Shown one piece after another: positions 18,905 through 27,235 of a DNA stretch of 64,000 nt (its first letter is position 1; every line of letters begins with the position of its first letter). The DNA lies in the NCBI RefSeq assembly GCF_965228935.1, contig NZ_OZ245846.1:806001-870000 (forward strand), read 5' to 3'. Position numbers and translations under genes: made by a program. The notes under the pieces were generated by a model, which was given only the letters and a program-made list of their open reading frames with translations, did no database searches and was not told the origin of the DNA. This stretch comes from Ulvibacterium sp965228935 (GTDB taxonomy: Bacteria > Bacteroidota > Bacteroidia > Flavobacteriales > Flavobacteriaceae).

Positions 18905-18932
18905 AAAGGCAAGCAAATATTTGCCTGCCTTT
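18905..18932 (-). terminator. Hairpin after susD, probable terminator or attenuator
   Basis: A 28-base near-perfect inverted repeat has AAAGGCA at 18905-18911 pairing with TGCCTTT at 18926-18932, and an inner GCAAAT/ATTTGC stem with one mismatch. On the minus strand it is followed by a T-rich run. It lies 130 bases past the susD stop and before GH92. A second palindrome, TGGCCTAGGCCA, is at 18866-18877. Confidence 0.65.
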
Positions 18933-19061
18933 ACTAAACTAACTCAAACTTACACAAACTAATTACGAAAAACCAATATGATTACTGGTGTTACGTTCTA
19001 TTTTAAAACGAATTGTACAAATAAGGGAAATTGGTATGATATCCACATCGCTTACAATTCA

Positions 19062-20819
19062 TTAGTACCCTGGGTTCTGTTGTAAGAAACCATCTATTCC
19101 CGAGGCGGCATCAACGGCACTTTGGGGAATTGGGAACAACCTTTTATTGGGGTCGGCATCTGTCTTATCCGTCCAAGCATCCTCGTATTTGCCAAAACGT
19201 ATTTGATCACTCCTTCTAAAACCTTCCCAATACAACTCAAAACCACGCTCGCGGAACAGGGCGTCCAAATCAATAGAGGGCCATGCTTCCGGGGTTTGAT
19301 CTGGTCGGGCCGTTCTTGATGTTCTTACCGTATTCACATCGGCCAAGGCACCGGCATCGTCGCCATTTCTCAGTTTGGCCTCGGCACGCATCAGATAAAT
19401 CTCGGCCAAACGTATCAATACCAAATCAACGCTACTGAAATTATTACCATTATTTGAAGTACGGCTAAATTGATATTTAGAAGGACGATACCCTTTGTTG
19501 TGCAAGGAACCTTCATTGGTAAAGTTAATTTCCAGGGTATGGTCTACATAGCCCACATCCCTATCCGGTCCGTTCCCTTTTCTTTGTTGTATAGGATAAA
19601 TCCTTACGGCACCGCCGTCACAAGTCAAAAATGCTCCGTCATCGCCTTTTCTAGGCCCCCATTGAATTCCGCGTAGTATTCCCCGATCCATTTCAAAGAC
19701 TAAGGGTTCAACGCAGTAATAACTATTTTCGGTTTCCGTGGCAAGTAAGGGTTCACGATTTTCTAAATCCTGTAACTGCGCATCGGGAACCAAAGTATTT
19801 CTTTGATAGAACCTTGCATCGGCTTCAGCGGGATCAACAGCACCATAAGCATCTACCCATGTCTGGTAAAAATCCGAAGTGATCGCGGGACCATCCGTAC
19901 CATCCGCACTGGGGAATTCCGGTCTTGGAAACATAGATCCGGCTATAGGCCAATACGCCCATCGGCTGTGCTCCCTTCGTAACTGCCCGCGTTGATCCAA
20001 GGCAAAGATCAATTCCGGATTGCTATTGTTATCGTCATTGAAAAGGTCAAAATATTCGGGTGATAAGGAGAAGTTTCCGGAATTGATAATGTTGTCCGTG
20101 TATTGGATGACCCGGCCCATATCCTCCGTACTAAAGTTGGGCGTCCCATACGGATCCCGGTATACCCCGGCGTTGAGATATAATCGTGCCAAAAGGCCCC
20201 AGACCGCCGCCTGGGTAATTCTACCCGGGCCTCTATTCGTGTTGATGACATCCACAACCGCCAACAATTCACTTTCTATATAATCAATGGCTTCTTGAGT
20301 TCTTAGTACCTCAGAGAGTTCGGCGGAAGATTCTTTTCTCAGTACCAAGCCCCAACTATCCAACATCAACATGTTTAGGTAAGCCCGCAATGCGCGCATT
20401 TCATGAAGGGCACCAAGTGCTTCATTATCACCACCATCGGCAAGTGGGGTCAAGACCTCAATAGCCGCCAAGGTTCTGGATATGTTGGTGGTAAGCTCGT
20501 TCCAACTATCTCCCACCAAATCATTGGTAGGGGTAATGGTATGGGCATGGGTGGCCAAATACTTACCCCCATCGAACCAGTCCGTTCCCCCACGAAAAGG
20601 TAGAATGGCCTCATCCGAAGCAACCAGTTGCAAACCGTAGTAATGCGTATGTCTCCAAGTCCAGGAAACATAGCCGTAAGCAGGCGCAATGGCACCACTA
20701 ATGGTTTCTGCCTGACCCCCAAATTCTGCTTCGTCGATCCGTTCTTCTTCCAGATCGGTACAGCCCCAGTTGAACAAGGTACAAGAAGCAAATGTTAGAA
20801 TTAAGATTTTATTTTTCAT
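19062..20819 (-). CDS. SusD/RagB family surface glycan-binding lipoprotein
   Basis: Outer-membrane lipoprotein that captures ligand and forms the lid of the SusC pore. It has 585 residues and a lipobox ending in NWGC near residue 19. The N-terminal TPR-like region has LHEMRALRAYLNMLMLDSWG near 145, and the C-terminal SusD signature reads LVLIRLAEIYLMRAEAKLRNG near 480, followed by LFRERGFELYWEGFRRSDQIRFGKY and FPIPQSAVDA. It starts 19 bases after the susC stop. Its cargo is unknown; the neighbours suggest an inositol-containing glycoconjugate. Confidence 0.93.
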   Translation of the reverse strand: MKNKILILTFASCTLFNWGCTDLEEERIDEAEFGGQAETISGAIAPAYGYVSWTWRHTHYYGLQLVASDEAILPFRGGTDWFDGGKYLATHAHTITPTNDLVGDSWNELTTNISRTLAAIEVLTPLADGGDNEALGALHEMRALRAYLNMLMLDSWGLVLRKESSAELSEVLRTQEAIDYIESELLAVVDVINTNRGPGRITQAAVWGLLARLYLNAGVYRDPYGTPNFSTEDMGRVIQYTDNIINSGNFSLSPEYFDLFNDDNNSNPELIFALDQRGQLRREHSRWAYWPIAGSMFPRPEFPSADGTDGPAITSDFYQTWVDAYGAVDPAEADARFYQRNTLVPDAQLQDLENREPLLATETENSYYCVEPLVFEMDRGILRGIQWGPRKGDDGAFLTCDGGAVRIYPIQQRKGNGPDRDVGYVDHTLEINFTNEGSLHNKGYRPSKYQFSRTSNNGNNFSSVDLVLIRLAEIYLMRAEAKLRNGDDAGALADVNTVRTSRTARPDQTPEAWPSIDLDALFRERGFELYWEGFRRSDQIRFGKYEDAWTDKTDADPNKRLFPIPQSAVDAASGIDGFLQQNPGY

Positions 20820-20838
20820 GATTGAAACAATTTTTTAT

Positions 20839-23817
20839 TTAAAATGTTACGTTTAAGCCCAATAGTAAAGTCCTTGGGGATGGATAAGTAAAGCGGTCTA
20901 TACCAAAGGTCTGAATATCGTCGATATCGGTTCCCGTATTGATTTCCGGATCAAAGCCCGAATAATCAGTTATTACAAATAGGTTCTGTCCCGTTAAGGT
21001 AAAGCGAAAATTGCTCACCCAATCGCTTAGCCCAAGTATCGCTGGATCCAGGGTATACCCCAAGGTGGCATTGTTCAATCGCAAAAAACTACCATCTTCC
21101 AGATAACGGGTAGAGACCTCATTGGAGTTACTTAAATCCTCATTGGGAAATTGAACGGCAAAATCAGTGGTATTCAAATTCCTACTCAATTGACTATTGG
21201 AAAATATGGTCATGGCCGTATGGTTATAAATCTTATTTCCGGAAACCCCATTAAAGTTAAGCCCCAAATCCCAATTTTTGTAGTTGAAGTTAAAGTAGAA
21301 GGCATAGATAACATCGGGAAGTGCAGTACCTACTGGAATCCGATCATTGTCCAAAGACTCACCATCCCCATTAACATCCCTAAACTGGTTTAAACCATCC
21401 GCACCGATACCGATAAATTCTTTCATAAAGAAGGTGCCTATGGGTTCATCATTGATATAGCCATTGATTGTTGCTCCGGTCTGACCGGCACCCTGGGCAG
21501 CACCTGAGGTAAGAACCTCAAATTGGGAATCTACCACCTTATTATCCGTATAGGATATGTTACCTCCCACATTAAAGGTGAAGTCCTCAGTGAAATTGCC
21601 CCTATAGTCAAGGGAAAGTTCAAAACCGGTATTTTGTATTTCCAAATCGGGAATATTGGTCCAAATTTTTTCCGTGGGCTGTATGGGATCTATTCTATTT
21701 GCAAATAACACCACGTCGGTGACCACTTTGTTGAAATAGTCCAAAGTACCTGTTATCCTATTGCCAAACAGGCCAAAATCCAGACCAATATTCGTTTGCG
21801 TGGATACTTCCCATTTCAAATCCGGAAACGCTGTCCTAACGGGGACGGTACCAAAAGGATAATCGTCCAAGGAAACCTCTGTTCCGTTTATGGGATAGGT
21901 ATCATTTTCTGTCCTTGAGTCAACAAAGCTTGCCAAACTTACTTTAGGGTCTATCCCCTCCTGATTCCCCGTTTGGCCCCAACTTGCGCGAAGCTTTAGG
22001 TTGCTGAACACCGCATTATCGGCCAAGAAATCTTCCTTGCTAATATTCCATCCCAAGGCAAAAGAAGGGAAATAGCCATATTTGTTGTTTGCACCAAACC
22101 GGGACGAACCATCGGCCCGCATGGTGGCCGTTAACAAATACTTATCGTCATACGCATAATTTACCCTACCAAAATAAGATTGTAGCTCATTTATAAAAGC
22201 TTCGGAATCTAAGGTAGTGGGGAAAGTCTCGGCACTGATCTGATCCTGGAACCTCGGTTCTATTCCGTTATTGGCAAATCCTTCCAGTCGAAACCTCTTT
22301 TGTTCGAATTTTGTTTCCTGATAGGAGTGGGCCGCCAGAACCGTTAGGTTATGCTTACCCTGGCTGAAGGTATAAGTCAACGTATTTTCAATCAAGGTAT
22401 TGGTATTTATCGTTGCCCTTGTGTCCAAAGTGCCTTCCTCAAAACCTTCCAATAAAGTGTAAGGGGTCTGTTGTACATCGCGAGTGGTGGAGGCATAATC
22501 CACCCCTAGATTTAACTTATAGACCAATCCCTTAATAATTTCAAAAGAAGGAGAAATATTGGCCAGGATTCTATTGCTGTTGGCCTCATCCGTATAAATC
22601 TGATTACGTACAACCGGATTTAAACGTTCATCAAAGAACGTGGGCTCCCCATTCGTAAAAACGGGAAAAGTAGGATTCAATTGCAACATATCCACTATAA
22701 TGGCATTGGCGTCCGGCCTTTCATTTACGGTACGGGAAGCGGTCAAGTTAAAATCGACATTGAACCTTCCCTGAAGTGCCTTTTGATTTAAATTTATACG
22801 CCCTGAATATCGTGTTAGAGAACTATTGTTCAACGTACCTTCCTGATCATCCACACCGGCAGACACAAAATAGGAGGACTTGTCCACAACCCCTCCGCTC
22901 ATAGAGAAATTAACATTTTTGGAAATCCCTGTCCTGGTCAATTCATCCTGCCAATCCGTATTTGCTCCACCATCTGCTAATGTTCCCCCTACTGCCGGTA
23001 CTTGATTTCTAAACTCATTGGCACTGAAGACATCCATGGGGTTTGCTATAGTGGACACGGCCGTGGATACGTTCAAATTCATCTCCGTTTTACCGGCCTT
23101 TCCCTTTTTTGTGGTAATCACGATGACCCCATTGGCCGCACGTGCTCCATAGATTGCCGTAGCTGACGCATCCTTTAAAACATCCATGGATTCTATATCC
23201 TGTGGATTGAGGAAGTTCAGGGGGTTAGCACCAGGTGCAACACCAATGCTTGAATTATCAAGAATAAAACCATCCACTACAAAAAGAGGCGTGGTACCTG
23301 CACGAAGGCTTCCGACACCCCTAATGATGATATTCTGTGCGGCCCCGGGTTCCCCACTTACATTGGTCACGTTAACACCGGCTATCTTACCTTGTACAAG
23401 CTGACCAGGGTTGGCCACTACCCCTTTATTGAAATTCTCGCTTTTAACGGAGCCGATGGCACCGGTTATATCGGACTTTCTCTGAACCCCATAACCTACC
23501 ACAACCACATCATCCAGCTGTGTAGCATCTTCGGACAACTGAATGGTTATGTTACTTTGTCCTGCCAGGGGTATATCCATGGTAGTATATCCCAGATAGG
23601 AAACTTCAAGAACGGCATTTGAATCGGCTACTTCTATCGTAAAATTACCATCAAAGTCGGTCGTGGTACCGTTGGTCGTTCCTTTTTCTATAACGCTCGC
23701 CCCTGGGAGGGGAGCATTTTGATCGTCGGTGACCATACCAGTCACCGTAGTTTGTGCCCATGAAACCGAAACGATTCCGAGCAGGAAAATCAACATTAAA
23801 AATCGAATTTTTTTCAT
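20839..23817 (-). CDS. SusC/RagA family TonB-dependent outer-membrane transporter
   Basis: Imports ligand captured by the SusD partner across the outer membrane. The 992-residue protein has a signal peptide ending in SWAQ, then a carboxypeptidase-regulatory-like domain (VTGMVTDDQNAPLPGASV to about residue 105). The plug carries IRGVGSLRAGTTPLFVVDGF and VLKDASATAIYGARAANGVI near 175-230. A beta-barrel follows to the terminal LLLGLNVTF. A LacI-type operator lies 85 bases upstream, overlapping the likely -33 region. A well-matching -7 box (TAATTTTG on the minus strand) is at 23877-23884. Confidence 0.95.
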   Translation of the reverse strand: MKKIRFLMLIFLLGIVSVSWAQTTVTGMVTDDQNAPLPGASVIEKGTTNGTTTDFDGNFTIEVADSNAVLEVSYLGYTTMDIPLAGQSNITIQLSEDATQLDDVVVVGYGVQRKSDITGAIGSVKSENFNKGVVANPGQLVQGKIAGVNVTNVSGEPGAAQNIIIRGVGSLRAGTTPLFVVDGFILDNSSIGVAPGANPLNFLNPQDIESMDVLKDASATAIYGARAANGVIVITTKKGKAGKTEMNLNVSTAVSTIANPMDVFSANEFRNQVPAVGGTLADGGANTDWQDELTRTGISKNVNFSMSGGVVDKSSYFVSAGVDDQEGTLNNSSLTRYSGRINLNQKALQGRFNVDFNLTASRTVNERPDANAIIVDMLQLNPTFPVFTNGEPTFFDERLNPVVRNQIYTDEANSNRILANISPSFEIIKGLVYKLNLGVDYASTTRDVQQTPYTLLEGFEEGTLDTRATINTNTLIENTLTYTFSQGKHNLTVLAAHSYQETKFEQKRFRLEGFANNGIEPRFQDQISAETFPTTLDSEAFINELQSYFGRVNYAYDDKYLLTATMRADGSSRFGANNKYGYFPSFALGWNISKEDFLADNAVFSNLKLRASWGQTGNQEGIDPKVSLASFVDSRTENDTYPINGTEVSLDDYPFGTVPVRTAFPDLKWEVSTQTNIGLDFGLFGNRITGTLDYFNKVVTDVVLFANRIDPIQPTEKIWTNIPDLEIQNTGFELSLDYRGNFTEDFTFNVGGNISYTDNKVVDSQFEVLTSGAAQGAGQTGATINGYINDEPIGTFFMKEFIGIGADGLNQFRDVNGDGESLDNDRIPVGTALPDVIYAFYFNFNYKNWDLGLNFNGVSGNKIYNHTAMTIFSNSQLSRNLNTTDFAVQFPNEDLSNSNEVSTRYLEDGSFLRLNNATLGYTLDPAILGLSDWVSNFRFTLTGQNLFVITDYSGFDPEINTGTDIDDIQTFGIDRFTYPSPRTLLLGLNVTF

Positions 23818-23901
23818 ATCTGGCTGTTTTTGCGTTAGTTAATTCTTAAGCCAAATAACAATAAAAAAGCGATGCCCAAAATTATTCGGAGCCAAAAGTC
23901 T

Positions 23902-23917
23902 ATGCAAAGGTTTGCAT
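23902..23917. promoter_or_regulatory. LacI-type operator of susC
   Basis: Perfect copy of ATGCAAAGGTTTGCAT, identical to the sites at 15195 and 24226. Read toward susC, the TTG of CTTTGCAT is followed after 20 bases by TAATTTTG (23884-23877), a full match to the Bacteroidota -7 consensus TAnnTTTG. A bound regulator would thus cover the -33 region. The 566-base divergent region to 24383 holds this site, the next operator and promoter, and nothing else I recognise. Confidence 0.8.
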
Positions 23918-24225
23918 TGATTTACATGGACTTAAGCCTTATTTAAACTTTAGGGAACGTTATTCCCAAATAACTATTTAGGGCTTTTTAAAACTGGTAA
24001 AAAAGCAATCTGGAGGGAGAAATTTCTTAAAAAATTAGAGAAAATGATTTGAGTGTGAACCCTAGGTATAGAAGGATGATTCGCCAAGAAAAAGGGGGGC
24101 TGTAGGCTGCTCGGCAAGCTTATTCCAAAGTACAGGCAAAACCCCTGATTTTTAGGTTTTTTGCAATACTAACTTCTTCCTACGAAAGGGGGAAGTGCCT
24201 CTTTTTTAGCACCTGTGGTTTCCTT

Positions 24226-24282
24226 ATGCAAAGGTTTGCATAGACCTTACCTAATTGTTGACCACTAAGAGTCCTATATTCG
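24226..24282 (+). promoter_or_regulatory. LacI-type operator and promoter of the fused phosphatase gene
   Basis: The operator ATGCAAAGGTTTGCAT occupies 24226-24241. A promoter candidate follows: TTG at 24255-24257, 17 bases, then TATATTCG at 24275-24282 (one mismatch to TAnnTTTG). Here the operator sits just upstream of the promoter and in the opposite orientation to the other three copies. Confidence 0.65.
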
Positions 24283-24383
24283 TATGAAGATAATGATTCC
24301 AATCCCGATTTACCCATCCAAATGGAACTCGATAATTAAATCCTCTTTTGAACAACAACAGTTTAACAAGTCAAATCCCGGTC

Positions 24384-26189
24384 ATGTCCAAAAAAAACCT
24401 CCTCCTAATTCTTCTACTTTGCATTTCGATTATTCCTTTGGTTGCACAACCCATAGATCGGGTAAAAATACATTCGCACAATGATTATGCCCAAAAAGTC
24501 CCTTTTTGGAGCGCCTATGCCAATGGCCTAAATTCAATTGAGGTCGACATTTTTTTAGGGAACGATAGGCTTTATGTCACCCATGCGGAATCCGAAATTC
24601 TAGAAGACCGAACCCTGGAGAATCTCTACCTGCAACCTCTACAAAAGGCAATGAACTTAAAATTAGGGGAGCCACAAGGATTACAGTTACTCATCGATAT
24701 AAAATCGGAACCCCATGCCACCTTGGAAAAACTGATTTCCATTTTGGAAAACTATCCTACCCTCACCGGGAATAGGCAAATTTCAATAGTGATATCCGGC
24801 AATCGACCAAAGGTCAATGCGTATATGGATTATCCCCATTATATCCGCTTTGATTATCAGCAGTTGGAAGATGTACCAAAAGCGGAAATATGGAACAAAA
24901 TAGCCTTGATCAGCTTAAATTTCAAAAGGTTTTCACCATGGAACGGAAAAGGAAGATTAACTGCCGACGATCATAAAAAGGTAAAGGCTGTAATCGATAA
25001 GGCCCATTCCTATGGCAAACCTTTCCGATTCTGGGGAGCGCCGGATTCCAAAACCGCTTGGAAGGCCTTTAATGATATGGGTGTGGATTTTATCAATACC
25101 GATTTGCCGTATGCATCGGCTTCCTATCTAAATACTTTAAAGCAACGAATCTATCACAATACGGTTTTGGCAGAAGTCTATAAGCCAACCTTTGACTCGG
25201 ACCAAAAAGATAGGCCTGTTAAAAATGTCATTCTATTGATTGGCGATGGTAACGGGCTAGCGCAAATCTCGTCCTCGGTTTTTGGCAATGGCGGAGAGTT
25301 AACATTGACCCAATTAAAAAGTATCGGGTTTATAAAGACACAATCCGCGGACGATTTTACGACCGATTCCGCTGCTTCGGGTACCGCCTTGGCCACAGGC
25401 ACAAAAACCAACAATCGTGCGATAGGAGTGGATGACAAGGGCAATTCCCTAAAAAATATTACCGAACTTCTATATGAAAACGGTTTTAACTCTGGATGTA
25501 TCACAACGGACATGATTACTGGTGCTACCCCGGCCGCTTTCTATGCGCATCGCAAAGATCGATCGGATACGGAGGGTATTATTTCGGATCTATCAAAAAG
25601 TAAACTTTCACTATTGGTTGGCGGAGGTGCCAACTCGTTTGAAAGGCAAATTGCCCAAATGGGTTTTTCCATTTTGGAAAATACGGATGGAATGGCCCAA
25701 AGTGAAGAAAAACGAATTGCCCATTTTATTTCAAAGGATGATGTTCCCAGCGTTCTTGAGGGACGTGGAGCGGTATTGGCCGAGGCGACCAAAAATGGAT
25801 TGGCTTTTTTAAAAGCGAAGAAAGCTCCCTTTTTTTTAATGGTGGAAAGTGCGAAAATAGATAGTTATGGTCACGAAAACTATGTTCCCGGCATCGTCTC
25901 GGAAGGCATAGATTTTGATCGGGCCATAACCGAAGCCTTGAAATTTGCGGATTCAACGGGCAATACGCTTGTGGTCGTCACGGCAGATCACGAAACTTCC
26001 GGATTTAGTTTGCCACAGGGGAATCTTGAAAGCCAAATGGTAGAAGGGGATTTCACGACCCATGATCATACGGGCATCATGGTACCGTTATTCGCGTATG
26101 GTCCCCATTCCCAGGAATTTCAAGGAATATATGAAAATACAGAGGTGTACGATAAAATCATAAAAGTGCTCAAAATTAAGGCAGATTAA
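24384..26189 (+). CDS. Two-domain protein: PI-PLC/GDPD-like phosphodiesterase plus alkaline phosphatase
   Basis: Exported fusion of 601 residues from ATG at 24384; the upstream TTG at 24348 is unlikely because a signal peptide (MSKKNLLLILLLC to LVAQ) begins at the ATG. Residues 25-280 resemble phosphatidylinositol-phospholipase-C/glycerophosphodiesterase folds: KIHSHNDY (His30, His32, Asp34), SIEVDIFL (Glu53, Asp55) and THAES (His67). Residues from about 280 are alkaline phosphatase: LLIGDGNG, TTDSAASGTALATG with the nucleophile serine near 328, ESAKIDSYGHEN, TADHETSGF and HDHTGIMVPLFAYGP. It could cut a phosphodiester and then remove the phosphate, freeing inositol or a glycan-inositol. It is operator-controlled and divergent from susC. 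Confidence 0.85.
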   Translation: MSKKNLLLILLLCISIIPLVAQPIDRVKIHSHNDYAQKVPFWSAYANGLNSIEVDIFLGNDRLYVTHAESEILEDRTLENLYLQPLQKAMNLKLGEPQGLQLLIDIKSEPHATLEKLISILENYPTLTGNRQISIVISGNRPKVNAYMDYPHYIRFDYQQLEDVPKAEIWNKIALISLNFKRFSPWNGKGRLTADDHKKVKAVIDKAHSYGKPFRFWGAPDSKTAWKAFNDMGVDFINTDLPYASASYLNTLKQRIYHNTVLAEVYKPTFDSDQKDRPVKNVILLIGDGNGLAQISSSVFGNGGELTLTQLKSIGFIKTQSADDFTTDSAASGTALATGTKTNNRAIGVDDKGNSLKNITELLYENGFNSGCITTDMITGATPAAFYAHRKDRSDTEGIISDLSKSKLSLLVGGGANSFERQIAQMGFSILENTDGMAQSEEKRIAHFISKDDVPSVLEGRGAVLAEATKNGLAFLKAKKAPFFLMVESAKIDSYGHENYVPGIVSEGIDFDRAITEALKFADSTGNTLVVVTADHETSGFSLPQGNLESQMVEGDFTTHDHTGIMVPLFAYGPHSQEFQGIYENTEVYDKIIKVLKIKAD

Positions 26190-26270
26190 GCCGGGTACCT
26201 TTTCTTTGTACCCAAGCTTATGGTACATTCGGACGGATAGCCCCTTACCAATAAAAAGCTACTCGACTAA

Positions 26271-26912
26271 ATGAAATACAAGTGTATTATTTTTGATTGC
26301 GATGGGGTTCTGGTAGATAGCGAGTTGATTACAGCCAAGGTGTTGGTTGCGATGGGAAAGGATTTGGGATTGCACATTGACCTGGACTTTGTGGTAGGTG
26401 AGTTCTTGGGAAAGTCGTTAAATGATATTATGCACTATCTCAATATGCTTACGAAAGGACAGTTACCTCCTGATTTTGAATCGGAATACCGGAAAAAAAC
26501 GTATGAGGCCTTCAAGAACGAACTCAAGCCAATAGCAGGAATCCATTCGGTTATTGAGAATCTTGAAGTCCCATTTTGTGTTGCCTCAAGTGGACCTCTG
26601 GAAAAAATACGAGCCAATTTAACGACCACCGGGTTAATCGATAAGTTTGAAGGAAGAATATTTAGTTGTTATGAAATACAGCGTTGGAAACCCAATCCGC
26701 ATATTTTCCTTCATGCCGCCAAAAGTATGGGCTTTAGACCAGAGGAATGCGCGGTTGTAGAGGATAGCAAAGTTGGGGTTCAGGCGGCCTTGGCCGGGGG
26801 TTTCGATGTCTTTGTGTATTCCAAAAACGGTCATGACTATCCTATTGATCCGCAGGAAGCCTTTGTTTTTCAGGATATGGGTGAATTGGGAATGCTACTT
26901 TCCCGATCCTGA
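26271..26912 (+). CDS. HAD-superfamily phosphatase/phosphoglucomutase-like
   Basis: Cytoplasmic haloacid-dehalogenase hydrolase of 213 residues, subfamily IA. Motif I is IFDCDGVLVDSE (Asp9 nucleophile, Asp11), motif II CVASSGP, motif III the lysine in RWKPNPHIF, motif IV VVEDSKVGVQAA. It resembles beta-phosphoglucomutases and sugar-phosphate phosphatases of the YniC/GPP type. It begins 81 bases after the fused phosphatase and is probably co-transcribed, so it may handle a phosphorylated product such as glycerol, hexose or inositol phosphate. The actual substrate is unknown. Confidence 0.82.
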   Translation: MKYKCIIFDCDGVLVDSELITAKVLVAMGKDLGLHIDLDFVVGEFLGKSLNDIMHYLNMLTKGQLPPDFESEYRKKTYEAFKNELKPIAGIHSVIENLEVPFCVASSGPLEKIRANLTTTGLIDKFEGRIFSCYEIQRWKPNPHIFLHAAKSMGFRPEECAVVEDSKVGVQAALAGGFDVFVYSKNGHDYPIDPQEAFVFQDMGELGMLLSRS

Positions 26913-27235
26913 TAAAGTTATCCCCAACCAATGTTGACTAACCTTGCATACAAGCTAGGGTTGATCTTATGAGTTTCGAAAGAATCTCCCTTGTTACCTC
27001 CTTGATTTAGGAATTAGTACGTCATAATTCTATTAGACCGAACATTATTCTTCAGAGCAAACTTCCTTAAAAAAGAGAGGCAGTTATACTATTGTTCTAT
27101 TTCCTCTCTCTAAGGCAGTAGGTTTTTTCTTAATTTTAATTCCATATACTTTATTTAATGTTGGCAGAGATTAATTTAACCGATGTTTTGCAGTAAGGTT
27201 TTCGACTTTTTTTATCCCCCTTTGTTTATTTGGTA
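26913..27235. other. Intergenic region with a weak hairpin
   Basis: No gene is seen. AGAGAGG (27074-27080) can pair with CCTCTCT (27103-27109) across a 22-base loop, with T-rich sequence slightly downstream; this may end the phosphatase operon. The last 60 bases resemble those before the third sensor gene at 43.8 kb, so the promoter of the kinase gene was copied along with it. Confidence 0.5.

Noticed and set aside
16451..23817. Reading the GH92-SusCD genes as an ordinary alpha-mannan utilisation locus independent of inositol
   Set aside because: The susC promoter carries exactly the operator found at the iol operon and the phosphatase gene; a separate mannan locus would not be expected to share it. 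The alternative remains possible if the regulator does not bind there.
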